64,000 bases of DNA from Scatosoma sp045650185. Its GTDB lineage: Bacteria; Bacillota; Clostridia; Christensenellales; Borkfalkiaceae. Below are positions 50,690-57,802 of the stretch, one piece after another. The position numbers were made by a program, and so were the translations under genes. The stretch's first letter is position 1. Each line of letters begins with the position of its first letter. The DNA lies in NCBI GenBank assembly GCA_045650185.1, contig JAZRQY010000005.1, positions 124,001-188,000 on the forward strand, read 5' to 3'. Under the pieces are notes generated by a model. That model was not told the DNA's origin and ran no database searches. It saw nothing but the letters and a program-made list of their open reading frames with translations.

Positions 50690-50718
50690 AGAATAACATT
50701 TTTTTTGAAAAATGTCAA
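50690..50718 (-). promoter_or_regulatory. Sigma-A promoter upstream of the Mn riboswitch
   Basis: Minus strand TTGACA (50718-50713), 17-bp spacer, TATTCT (50695-50690). Confidence 0.85.
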
Positions 50719-50808
50719 TGATTTAGTAAAAGCATTGATTGATTTTTTTTGGAATTTTTAAGATTTTCCCAAAATAGCCGTTAGCCGTAGAAAGTTGCCA
50801 TAGCTAGG

Positions 50809-50863
50809 CACAGTATTGCGCCGCATTTTGTAGTCAAACGCAGTATTGCGAAGTATTTTGTAG
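50809..50863. repeat. Two direct copies of a CAGTATTGCG-N4-ATTTTGTAG repeat
   Basis: Copies at 50811-50833 and 50841-50863, 30 bp apart, identical except for four central bases (CCGC versus AAGT). The first 14 bases of copy 1 also occur at 38222-38235 in the palindromic element beside the second M18 gene. The second copy ends next to the stop codon of the MBL lipoprotein gene. The rest of 50719-50808 shows nothing recognisable. Confidence 0.7.
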
Positions 50864-50864
50864 A

Positions 50865-52160
50865 CTAACTAGTAGGCCATGTGCGATTCTGCTTAAACCA
50901 CGCCGTTTCTTTTAAAATGGTATTGTTGTTCGAACAGTTCACCGTCACTGCTCCACCCGTGGACGAAACGACGATATTGCCGTTCATGGGCTCGGTTTGC
51001 CCTGCGGAATAGTTCACCGATAAACTGGTGACGTAAATTTTATCCGTATACGGTGCAACACGGTCGATAAAATCCTGCGTAGGGAAGGTATTAAGCGGCG
51101 CAGCATTGAATTCGCTGCTACCTGCGCAACAACAAACGCAGACGATTTCCGGTTGAATCACGCTCATCAAAGCGGTGTTCGACGAAGTTTTACTGCCGTG
51201 GTGTCCTGCTTTATACAGCTTCACCTTGGGCAACTTGTTGCTCTCTACCAAGGATTGTTCGCCCGACTTTTCCAAGTCGCCCGTGAACAAATAATGATTA
51301 TCCCCTTGCGAAAACATTACGCATACCGAATAATCGTTTTCGTTAGAGGTGCTCGTTTCATAATATTTTTGATAGAGCACGTTCATCGTAATGCCGTCGG
51401 CAATTTCAATCGAACGAGTCAAGCCCTGCTCTTCCTTCCACCACTGCAAAGCAGTATAATGTTTCGTGCCTTTTGCAATTAAATTATTGCGTTTCGACTT
51501 GTAATTATTATAAATTTGCGTAGACACACTTGTCTTAGGAAAGTCAATCAAAGTCCCTACACGATACACGTCGAAAACCCCTTGATTGTTACTGCCCACA
51601 AAACCTGCAATATGGTCCTGATGCGCGTGCGTTGCAATAACATATTCCAGCTTGCCGTCCGTACAATATTGATCGACGTAGTTTTTAATCGTAACCGCAG
51701 AATCCTTTCGAGATCCAGCGTCGATTAAAATATCGGTATCCCCTGCCTTGATATAAGTGCAATCGCCCGTATATTTATTGCCAAGTTCCAAGAAATGGAT
51801 ATCCAACTGCGCCGTTTTTTCGTCAGGCAATTCGGGGTCAATCGTGCCACCACCGGCAACGCTAGAGCTACTGCTCGAAGAGGAGCTACTGGAACTGTCG
51901 TCAGGCAATTCAGGGGTCACCGAGCCGCCGCCCGTAGAAGACGAACTGCTACTTGACGAGGAGCTACTGCTCGACGATGAGCTACTGCTCGAAGAGGAGC
52001 TACTGCTCGAAGATGAGTTTCCGCCAGTACTTGAACCGCTCAGCGCCCCAGACAAAATTGAATCGCCTATGCTTTCAAAAAAATTTTGACAGCCGCAAAA
52101 CGATAGACTCATTGTCAGCGCCGTTAAAAAGCAGAGCGCTTTTTTTAAAAATTTCTTCAT
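50865..52160 (-). CDS. Exported metallo-beta-lactamase-fold lipoprotein (ComEC C-terminal-like)
   Basis: 431 residues. A signal peptide ends at CGC (Cys24 probable lipidation site), then poly-Ser tracts (about 48-78 and 88-103) with short Pro/Glu pieces form a long flexible stalk. The folded part resembles the MBL domain of ComEC: DIHFLELGNKYTGDCTYIKAGDTDILIDAGS, metal motif ATHAHQDHIAGF, HYLFTGDLEKSGEQSL and KAGHHGSKTSSN. ComEC itself also has membrane domains for DNA uptake; those are absent, so this is a stand-alone extracellular hydrolase, perhaps a nuclease or phosphodiesterase. The substrate is unknown. Confidence 0.88.
   Translation of the reverse strand: MKKFLKKALCFLTALTMSLSFCGCQNFFESIGDSILSGALSGSSTGGNSSSSSSSSSSSSSSSSSSSSSSSSSSSTGGGSVTPELPDDSSSSSSSSSSSSVAGGGTIDPELPDEKTAQLDIHFLELGNKYTGDCTYIKAGDTDILIDAGSRKDSAVTIKNYVDQYCTDGKLEYVIATHAHQDHIAGFVGSNNQGVFDVYRVGTLIDFPKTSVSTQIYNNYKSKRNNLIAKGTKHYTALQWWKEEQGLTRSIEIADGITMNVLYQKYYETSTSNENDYSVCVMFSQGDNHYLFTGDLEKSGEQSLVESNKLPKVKLYKAGHHGSKTSSNTALMSVIQPEIVCVCCCAGSSEFNAAPLNTFPTQDFIDRVAPYTDKIYVTSLSVNYSAGQTEPMNGNIVVSSTGGAVTVNCSNNNTILKETAWFKQNRTWPTS
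51865..52018 (-). repeat. In-frame coding repeats for poly-Ser stalk
   Basis: Tandem 18-bp-like units on the minus strand (AGCAGTAGCTC with variations) encode runs of Ser. The repeat length is a multiple of three, so slippage would lengthen or shorten the stalk without breaking the frame. Confidence 0.8.
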
Positions 52161-52194
52161 AAAAATCCTTTTGTTCTTGAGTACTATAAGCTTT

Positions 52195-52228
52195 AAAAAG
52201 CCGCTGCGTATACGCGCAACGGCTTTTG
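52195..52228 (-). terminator. Terminator after the glycyl-radical protein gene
   Basis: Minus strand AAAAGCCG-TTGCGC-GTATAC-GCAGCGGCTTTT, stem with one bulge, ending in TTTTTAAAG. Confidence 0.82.
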
Positions 52229-52240
52229 TGCTTTATAAAG

Positions 52241-52474
52241 TTACATGGACTCGTGAATCGTTCTAGAAATAACGTCGTCCTGCTGTTCCTTCGTCAGCTT
52301 GATGAAGTTTACGGCATAGCCGGAAACTCGGATCGTAAGCTGAGGATATTTTTCAGGATGCGCCTGCGCGTCCAAAAGGGTTTCACGGCTGAATACGTTT
52401 ACGTTGAGGTGATGACCGCCTTCGCCAACGTAGCCGTCCAACATACTAACAAGATTGTCAATTCTGCTCGACAT
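52241..52474 (-). CDS. grcA: Stand-alone glycyl-radical domain protein (GrcA-like), C-terminal part of split PFL
   Basis: 77 residues equal to the C-terminal piece of pyruvate formate-lyase. EGGHHLNVNVFSRETLLDA, the YPQLTIRV strand and the radical loop RVSGYAV (Gly52 equals E. coli PFL Gly734) followed by NFIKLTKEQQDDVISRT are complete. AAAGGAG lies about 9 nt before ATG 52474, so it is translated on its own. The neighbouring PFL protein ends exactly where this domain would begin. It probably assembles with PFL to form the active enzyme, as E. coli YfiD/GrcA repairs damaged PFL. Confidence 0.93.
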   Translation of the reverse strand: MSSRIDNLVSMLDGYVGEGGHHLNVNVFSRETLLDAQAHPEKYPQLTIRVSGYAVNFIKLTKEQQDDVISRTIHESM

Positions 52475-52770
52475 AATGATATTCTCCTTTTATTTTCGTC
52501 TTTGTCACGTCATCTGGTTGATTTTTGAACCGCCGTTTTAAAAACGGCTCGGAAAAATAATTGCGAAATTCGGCGCGTTTTATTCGGTTACAGACCGCTG
52601 AGGGTATGCGCCCTCACAAAACGCTTGTCTTTCTTATATTTTTCTCGTCAACCCAACAAAACAATTTTGTTGTAAATCAACCATTCGCTGTGACACAGAC
52701 TTTTTATTTTTATTTTTGTGGCAATAGCCGCCACCGCTGATTTCAAGCGACTGCTTGAAGTTCTGCCCGA
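52475..52770 (-). other. 296-bp gap between the two PFL genes
   Basis: No open frame of interest, and no remnant of PFL coding in another frame was recognised, so it is not a simple frameshift. It holds a short hairpin GCCGTTTTTAAAACGGC (52528-52544 region) before the grcA ribosome site and an AT-rich stretch. A promoter for grcA is not evident. Confidence 0.5.
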
Positions 52771-54804
52771 TTAGTCCTCTTTACCGAGGGATGCGGGCGT
52801 GATCGAGAAGGTGTTAGAAATACCGTCTCTGGAATATTCGTAAGGAAGCTTTGCAACCGATGCAAGGGATGCCAAAGCACCGTTAGAATCTCTGCCGTGC
52901 ATGGGGTTCGCACCAGGAGCAAGAGGCGTACCGCCACGTCTACCGTCGGGGGTGTTACCCGTCTTCTTACCGTATACGACGTTGGACGTGATCGTCAAGA
53001 TGGACGTCGTAGGTACGGAATCACGATAGGTGAACTTGCTCTTAACGAAGGACATGAACGTCTTCAGCAGCCATACAGCCAGCTCGTCTGCTCTATCGTC
53101 GTTGTTGCCGTATTTAGGGAAGTCGCCTTCGATACGGAAGTCAACTACGATACCGTCTTCGTTACGAACGGGGTAAACCTTAGCGTACTTGATTGCGGAC
53201 AAGGAGTCTGCCGCGCAGGAAAGACCTGCGATACCCGTTGCGAAGAAACGGCGTACTTTCGTGTCGTGCAATGCCATTTCCAGCGCCTCGTAGCAGTACT
53301 TATCGTGCATATAGTGGATAAGGTTGAGGGTGTTCACGTAAAGGTCCGCAAGCCACTTCATCATCTGCGTGAACTTGGATTTAACTTCTTCGAAGTTCAG
53401 AGGACCGTCGCCATAGATCGGCGTAAATTCAGGGGAAACCTGCATGGGTTTGCCGGTAGCCTTATCCTTCATCAATTCGTCCTTACCGCCGTTGATTGCG
53501 TACAGCAAGCACTTTGCAAGGTTTGCTCTTGCGCCGAAGAACTGCATATCCTTACCTACTTTCATACAGCTTACGCAGCAAGCAATACAGTAGTCGTCAC
53601 CCATTTCAGGACGCATAAGGTCGTCGGATTCGTACTGAATCGAAGAGGTACGGATAGAGATTTCTGCGCAGTATCTCTTGAAGTTCATAGGCAGGTTCTT
53701 CGACCAAAGCACCGTAAGGTTAGGCTCGGGTGCAGGGCCGAGGTTGTCAAGGGTGTGCAGTACACGGAAGGAGGTCTTGGTAACCAAGGATCTGCCGTCT
53801 ACGCCCATACCACCGATAACTTCGGTAACCCAAGTGGGGTCGCCGGAGAACAAGTCGTTGTATTCCTTCGTTCTCATGAACTTCACGATACGAAGCTTCA
53901 TGATGAAGTGGTCGATGAATTCCTGTGCCTGTTCTTCCGTAATCAAGCCCTTATCAAGGTCACGCTTGATATAGATATCAAGGAAGGTGCTGTTTCTACC
54001 GATGGACATTGCAGCGCCGTTCTGATCCTTAACAGCCGCAAGGTAACCAAAGTACAACGCCTGTACAGCCTCTTGAGCCGTTTCAGCAGGCTTGGAAACG
54101 TCGCAACCATAGATTTTTGCCATTTCCTTCAACGCCTTGAGCGCCTTAACCTGTTCAGCGATTTCTTCTCTGTCGCGAACTCTGTCAGGGGTCATGTCGC
54201 CGTTGATAGCAAGCTTATCTTCTTCCTTCTTCTTGATGAGGTAGTCAACACCGTACAGAGCAACACGTCTGTAGTCGCCTACGATACGGCCACGGCCGTA
54301 TGCATCGGGCAAACCGGTCAAGATATGCGCGGAACGAGCCGCTCTCATTTCAGGGGTGTATACGTCGAACACGCCTTCGTTGTGGGTCTTACGATATTTC
54401 GTGAAGATTTCCTTTACGCCAGCGTCAAGTTTGTAACCGTACATTTCCAATGCGCCTTCGGACATACGAATACCGCCGAAAGGCTGCAGAGAACGCTTGA
54501 ACGGAGCGTCCGTCTGTACGCCTACAATTTTTTCCAAGTCTTTGTCTAAGTAGCCTGCGCCGTGGGAAGTCAGCGTGGAAACAATCGCCGTGTCTGCGTC
54601 CAAAACGCCGCCTGCTTCTCTTTCCTTCTTGGAAAGATCGCAAACGATCTGCCAAAGTTTCTTCGTTGCTTCGGTTGCAGGCGCAAGGAAACTTGCGTCG
54701 CCGTCATAAGGCGTGTAGTTGTGCTGAATGAAATCGCGCACGTCTACTTCGTCGTTGCACCATTTACCGGGAACAAATCCTTCCCAACCTTTAAATTGCA
54801 TCAT
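52771..54804 (-). CDS. pflB: Formate C-acetyltransferase catalytic protein lacking the glycyl-radical domain
   Basis: Converts pyruvate and CoA to acetyl-CoA and formate in anaerobic fermentation. 677 residues against about 760 in E. coli. Catalytic ACCVSCMKVG (Cys409-Cys410 equals 418-419), FFGARANLAK, PDAYGRGRIVGDYRRVALYG and GANPMHGRDSNGALASLASVAKLPY are intact. The protein stops after FSITPASLGKED, just before the segment that carries the radical glycine in normal PFL; that segment is the separate downstream gene. Since both halves have full motifs and ribosome sites, this is a split enzyme, not a decayed gene. The activase gene pflA lies upstream. Confidence 0.95.
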   Translation of the reverse strand: MMQFKGWEGFVPGKWCNDEVDVRDFIQHNYTPYDGDASFLAPATEATKKLWQIVCDLSKKEREAGGVLDADTAIVSTLTSHGAGYLDKDLEKIVGVQTDAPFKRSLQPFGGIRMSEGALEMYGYKLDAGVKEIFTKYRKTHNEGVFDVYTPEMRAARSAHILTGLPDAYGRGRIVGDYRRVALYGVDYLIKKKEEDKLAINGDMTPDRVRDREEIAEQVKALKALKEMAKIYGCDVSKPAETAQEAVQALYFGYLAAVKDQNGAAMSIGRNSTFLDIYIKRDLDKGLITEEQAQEFIDHFIMKLRIVKFMRTKEYNDLFSGDPTWVTEVIGGMGVDGRSLVTKTSFRVLHTLDNLGPAPEPNLTVLWSKNLPMNFKRYCAEISIRTSSIQYESDDLMRPEMGDDYCIACCVSCMKVGKDMQFFGARANLAKCLLYAINGGKDELMKDKATGKPMQVSPEFTPIYGDGPLNFEEVKSKFTQMMKWLADLYVNTLNLIHYMHDKYCYEALEMALHDTKVRRFFATGIAGLSCAADSLSAIKYAKVYPVRNEDGIVVDFRIEGDFPKYGNNDDRADELAVWLLKTFMSFVKSKFTYRDSVPTTSILTITSNVVYGKKTGNTPDGRRGGTPLAPGANPMHGRDSNGALASLASVAKLPYEYSRDGISNTFSITPASLGKED

Positions 54805-54871
54805 ATTAGTACTCCTATATAATATAATTTTTATCTATTTTTTCGTGCTTTTACAAGCATTTTTTTCGTCC

Positions 54872-55153
54872 TTAACCAAAGCAATATAATTCGAACCAGC
54901 CCAAAAGCCGTCTTTTGAACGCTTTTACGGTTTGTCGTCATCATAATACGTTGGTATAATTTCTTCCTTCGCACCAAAAATCATTTCAAAACCCGAACTT
55001 TTGGGTGCGAAGCAATTTTATAGCGAGCAAATTTTCGTCTTCTACAAGGCGAAAGCCGCAGGTAAACCTGCACGGTTTATCAAGGGTTTCAACGAAGTAG
55101 CAGGCAAAATTTACCGCTAAAAATCTTGGTTTGGATTATATTGCTTTGGTTAA
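54872..55153. mobile_element. 282-bp inverted-repeat (MITE-like) element with TTAA ends between trx and pflB
   Basis: Both ends carry TTAACCAAAGCAATATAAT in inverted orientation (54872-54890 and 55135-55153), perfect over 19 bp and extending to 27 bp with two mismatches. The outermost TTAA is present at both ends. The right TTAA contains the thioredoxin stop codon. The inside has no open frame but a long hairpin, CTTCGCACCAAAA with TTTTGGGTGCGAAG (54967-55012). No transposase is near. Alternatively it is a large regulatory hairpin of the pfl operon. Confidence 0.65.
54932..55016 (+). promoter_or_regulatory. Outward plus-strand promoter and hairpin inside the inverted-repeat element
   Basis: TTGTCG (54932-54937), 17-bp spacer, TATAAT (54955-54960). 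The hairpin at 54967-55012 would begin right after the transcript start and is followed by CAATTTTAT, so a very short RNA antisense to the trx-pflB junction is possible. Function is unknown. Confidence 0.4.
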
Positions 55154-55482
55154 CCTTTCGCCGCTCTGCGCTCTTCGATTTTGGCATCCAGCCAGATTTC
55201 CAAAATCTCTTCGGGTTGAAAGCCTGCAACTCTTGCAAAGATTTCTCCGTCGTCCATCAAGAGAATCGTGGGCACGCGCAACACGTCCCATTCCTCCATC
55301 AAGTCCACGGTGGAATAGTCTGCCTCGACATGCACCAACTTTACATCGTCCCTCGCAGAGCAAAGTCTTTCCAAAATCGGCATCAGCGTCAAGCAGTTGG
55401 CGCAATCCTCGCCGCTCACCTCTACCACGCAAAGCCCTTGCAGCTGCTCTTTATAATTTTTCTTTCCGATTAACTCGCCCAT
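55150..55482 (-). CDS. Thioredoxin-family protein with CANC active site
   Basis: 110-residue thioredoxin fold. Redox motif GEDCANC (Cys27, Cys30) in place of the classical WCGPC, cis-proline in RVPTILL, and a C-terminal FARVAGFQPEEILEIWLDA helix. It lies 4 bp after pflA and upstream of pflB. A dedicated thiol reductant in a glycyl-radical operon may protect or reduce PFL active-site cysteines; that is inference. Confidence 0.9.
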   Translation of the reverse strand: MGELIGKKNYKEQLQGLCVVEVSGEDCANCLTLMPILERLCSARDDVKLVHVEADYSTVDLMEEWDVLRVPTILLMDDGEIFARVAGFQPEEILEIWLDAKIEERRAAKG

Positions 55483-55485
55483 AAT

Positions 55486-56238
55486 TTACTCCGTCAACAG
55501 CCGTTTTGCGTTTTCAACACGCTCCTTGATCGGCGGGTGTACGCCCTTTAAGGGATACTCGATACCCAGCTTTTCGTATTTCACCTCGCCCATCGTGTGG
55601 TAAGGCAAAACCTCTACCTTTTCTACCGAAGTCAGCGTGTCAAGAAATGCGCGCAGCCGTTTCAAGCTCTCATCGTCGTCCGTCAGCCCCGGCACGAGTA
55701 CGTGTCGTATCCACGTGCGCTTGCCGTGGTCGCTTAAGAACTTCGCAAATGCCAAGGGGCGTTCGTTGGAAACCCCCGTCAGCAGCTTGTGCTTGTCCTC
55801 GTCGATGTGCTTGATGTCCAAGAGAAACAGGTCGCAGACCTCTAAGAGCGCCTCGTGCTTTTTCACACTCTCGGGATCGGCAGGATTAAAGGTGATGCCC
55901 GTCGTGTCCGCGCAGGTCGTGATGCCTTGCGCCTTCAAGCGACGAAACAACTCGGTAATAAAGTCGATTTGCAGCAGCGGTTCACCGCCCGAAGCGGTAA
56001 TCCCACCCTTGTCGCCATAATAACCCTTGTACTTCATCACACGGCTGGCAACGTCCTCTACGGTATATTCCGTGCCGTCCGAACCGTTCCACGTGTCGGG
56101 ATTGTGACAATACTGACAACGCAAAGGACAGCCTTGCATAAATACGACGAACCTAATCCCAGGACCGTCTACCGTCCCAAACGATTCAAACGAGTGAATA
56201 CGACCTACCAAAACCTGCTCCTTTTCGACGATTTTCAC
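55486..56238 (-). CDS. pflA: Pyruvate formate-lyase activating enzyme (radical SAM)
   Basis: Uses a [4Fe-4S] cluster and SAM to put the glycyl radical on PFL, here probably on the separate GrcA-like protein. 250 residues. Cys37, Cys41 and Cys44 of GCPLRCQYCHNPDTW bind the cluster; the GTVDGPGIRFVVF N-terminal motif and GGITASGGEPLLQ follow. No extra ferredoxin-type Cys insert is present, so it is the short PFL-AE form. It starts the pflA-trx-pflB-grcA cluster. Confidence 0.96.
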   Translation of the reverse strand: MKIVEKEQVLVGRIHSFESFGTVDGPGIRFVVFMQGCPLRCQYCHNPDTWNGSDGTEYTVEDVASRVMKYKGYYGDKGGITASGGEPLLQIDFITELFRRLKAQGITTCADTTGITFNPADPESVKKHEALLEVCDLFLLDIKHIDEDKHKLLTGVSNERPLAFAKFLSDHGKRTWIRHVLVPGLTDDDESLKRLRAFLDTLTSVEKVEVLPYHTMGEVKYEKLGIEYPLKGVHPPIKERVENAKRLLTE

Positions 56239-56318
56239 GCCTCATTACGCCCCAAAAAAGCGCCTGCGCCCTTTATGACGCTACGCCTTTACGTGGTCTA
56301 TCCCTTAGGATCAAGTAT

Positions 56319-56347
56319 ATTATAACACCGCCAACTTGAAATGTCAA
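56319..56347 (-). promoter_or_regulatory. Sigma-A promoter of the pfl cluster
   Basis: Minus strand TTGACA (56347-56342), 17-bp spacer, TATAAT (56324-56319). The transcript would begin near 56312. The remaining part of 56239-56525 holds only this promoter, AT-rich sequence and the terminator at 56462-56490. Confidence 0.9.
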
Positions 56348-56461
56348 GCCCTACGACAAAAATTTTTTGTTTTTTTGTGAAAAATTATTGAGATTAAATC
56401 TTAATAATATAAAGCAGGGGAAATATCTGCTCCATATTATGCAACCGCGCATTTTTTGCAA

Positions 56462-56490
56462 GAAAAAAGCCGCCTTAAAAAAGCGGCTTC
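56462..56490 (-). terminator. Terminator after the zinc-ribbon membrane protein gene
   Basis: Minus strand AAGCCGCTT-TTTT-AAGGCGGCTT followed by TTTTC; stem with one unpaired base. Confidence 0.8.
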
Positions 56491-56525
56491 GTATAACACG
56501 TTTATAAATGAAACATTAGGCATTT

Positions 56526-56867
56526 TTACAGCGTCAAACCCAACACGATGAGAACACCCATCACCGAATTTATTACAGAAAAAAGCAATGTAATAGACGA
56601 GAGCACTATTCCTATAATGCCTTTGGTTTTATCATTTTTTCTAATGGCTGCCAGTCCTAACCCTAATCCTACGCCACCAAGCGCATATCCAAACAATGCA
56701 AATACCCACGCTAAAATAATACCGAGACCGCCAAATATGATAGAAAGTATGCTCTGAACAGTCGACTTTTCTCGAACGGGCGTCTGGTTGTGCGTTAATT
56801 GAGCACCGCAATTCGGGCAGTATACTACCCCGTTTTCCACTTCTCTTCCACATTGTAAACAAAACAT
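56526..56867 (-). CDS. Zinc-ribbon membrane protein
   Basis: 113 residues. N-terminal zinc ribbon FCLQCGREVENG-VYCPNCGAQL (two CxxC pairs), a short polar linker, then two or three Gly-rich hydrophobic segments (about 42-75 and 86-111). Small proteins of this layout are common in Bacillota and of unknown function. AAGGAG precedes ATG 56867. The promoter and an operator-like palindrome lie between it and the divergent XRE gene, so it is likely under control of that regulator. Confidence 0.85.
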   Translation of the reverse strand: MFCLQCGREVENGVVYCPNCGAQLTHNQTPVREKSTVQSILSIIFGGLGIILAWVFALFGYALGGVGLGLGLAAIRKNDKTKGIIGIVLSSITLLFSVINSVMGVLIVLGLTL

Positions 56868-56895
56868 AAGCTATTTCTCCTTTGCTTTTTACATT

Positions 56896-56924
56896 ATTAT
56901 ACAAGAAGTTTTCTTCTTTGTCAA
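56896..56924 (-). promoter_or_regulatory. Sigma-A promoter of the zinc-ribbon gene
   Basis: Minus strand TTGACA (56924-56919), 17-bp spacer, TATAAT (56901-56896), a perfect consensus. The spacer is filled by operator copy 1. Confidence 0.92.
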
Positions 56925-56946
56925 GTATTTTGAGAAGATTTCTTCT
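56904..56946. promoter_or_regulatory. Two AGAAG-N4-CTTCT operator palindromes
   Basis: Copy 1 at 56904-56917 (N4 TTTT) sits exactly between the -35 and -10 of the minus promoter. Copy 2 at 56933-56946 (N4 ATTT) touches the TATAAT (56946-56951) of the plus-strand regulator gene. Centres are 29 bp apart. The placement fits repression of both divergent genes by the XRE protein. Confidence 0.75.
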
Positions 56947-56957
56947 ATAATTAAAAT

Positions 56958-57158
56958 ATGAAACTTGGCGAACGAATAAAGGAATTAAGAATTGAAAAGG
57001 GCTACTCTCAAATGCAACTGGGGAAAACCATAGGCGTTAGTCAAAAAGCAGTCGATTACTGGGAGCGAAATGTCAACGAACCCAAAGCAAGCTATATTAT
57101 TGCGCTTGTAAAACTTTTTGAAATTTCCTACGATGAATTTTTTTCAGATATATATTAA
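56958..57158 (+). CDS. Small XRE-family transcriptional regulator
   Basis: 66 residues, one HTH domain covering almost the whole protein: KLGERIKELRIEKGYSQMQL, SQKAVDYWERN in recognition helix position, and ALVKLFEISYDEFFSDIY. ATG 56958 is only 6 nt after TATAAT 56946-56951, so the transcript would begin at or very near the start codon (leaderless), and no ribosome site is possible. No clear -35 is seen. It probably represses itself and the divergent zinc-ribbon gene through the two palindromes. Confidence 0.9.
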   Translation: MKLGERIKELRIEKGYSQMQLGKTIGVSQKAVDYWERNVNEPKASYIIALVKLFEISYDEFFSDIY

Positions 57159-57194
57159 AAACGCGGAGCAGATATACTGCAACCGCGTTTTTTT
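57157..57194. terminator. Bidirectional terminator between XRE and gtrA-like genes
   Basis: AAAAACGCGG...CCGCGTTTTTTT stem with an inner GCAGATATACTGC hairpin as loop. It begins at the XRE stop codon. Confidence 0.88.
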
Positions 57195-57207
57195 ATTTCT
57201 CAGTTTA

Positions 57208-57708
57208 TTAACAAAAAATAAATTTCTTGCGAGCGAAGTAGTTAAACACCAACACGATGCAGGTGGTGACGGCTTTTAACAGCCACTCATTCCAGCCGAG
57301 GGACAAAAAACTCTCTATCCCAAAGATTGAAAACGAGGGAACGAGCAGGACGCCTATCCCCACCGCAATCTGCGTAAACGCCAAGCCGATGAGCGCAATT
57401 ACCGTGAATTTAATAAAGTCCTTTTTCGATTTCACGTCTACCGAGCGTTTCCCGTCACGAAAAACAAAGGTGACCGATAACACCCAGTTCATCAGCAGGC
57501 CAACCAAAAAACCCAAGGTGGTAGCAATCACCGCCGAGGCGACGTTCCAAACGGCGCTCCCTAAGAAAAGTTCAGCAGGCAGAGCGACCTTACGGAAGAA
57601 AAGGTAGACAGCGTAATCGCAAACGGTAGCCAAACCACCCACCAGCAAAAAGCGGATAATTTCGCCAACTAATCGTTGATTTTTACTCTTTTGTTCTTTT
57701 AAAGCCAT
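57208..57708 (-). CDS. GtrA family membrane protein
   Basis: 166 residues with four hydrophobic segments in the GtrA pattern: EIIRFLLVGGLATVCDYAVY at the start, LGFLVGLLMNWVLSVTFVF in the middle and NYFARKKFIF at the end. GtrA proteins are thought to help flip polyprenyl-linked sugars in polysaccharide or teichoic-acid glycosylation. No glycosyltransferase accompanies it here. It is a single gene between terminators. Confidence 0.93.
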   Translation of the reverse strand: MALKEQKSKNQRLVGEIIRFLLVGGLATVCDYAVYLFFRKVALPAELFLGSAVWNVASAVIATTLGFLVGLLMNWVLSVTFVFRDGKRSVDVKSKKDFIKFTVIALIGLAFTQIAVGIGVLLVPSFSIFGIESFLSLGWNEWLLKAVTTCIVLVFNYFARKKFIFC

Positions 57709-57762
57709 ACCTGCCCCCTACTTTTCCTTCATTATAGCACTTTCTAAGAGGCTTGTCAACAG

Positions 57763-57796
57763 AAAAAACTCCCACAGGGTTTCCTGCGGGAGTTTC
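57763..57796 (-). terminator. Intrinsic terminator after rpoC
   Basis: Minus strand AAACTCCCGCAG-GAAAC-CCTGTGGGAGTTT followed by TTTC; strong GC-rich stem. It ends the rpoB-rpoC transcript. Confidence 0.93.
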
Positions 57797-57802
57797 GCTC
57801 AA

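Noticed and set aside
52475..54804. pflB as a frameshifted or truncated pseudogene
   Set aside because: The downstream radical-domain gene has its own ATG and strong ribosome site, the break falls at a clean domain boundary, and no remnant coding was recognised in the gap.
56904..56946. Operator palindromes as a terminator
   Set aside because: Stems are only 5 bp with AT-rich surroundings, no T tract, and they lie inside a divergent promoter region.
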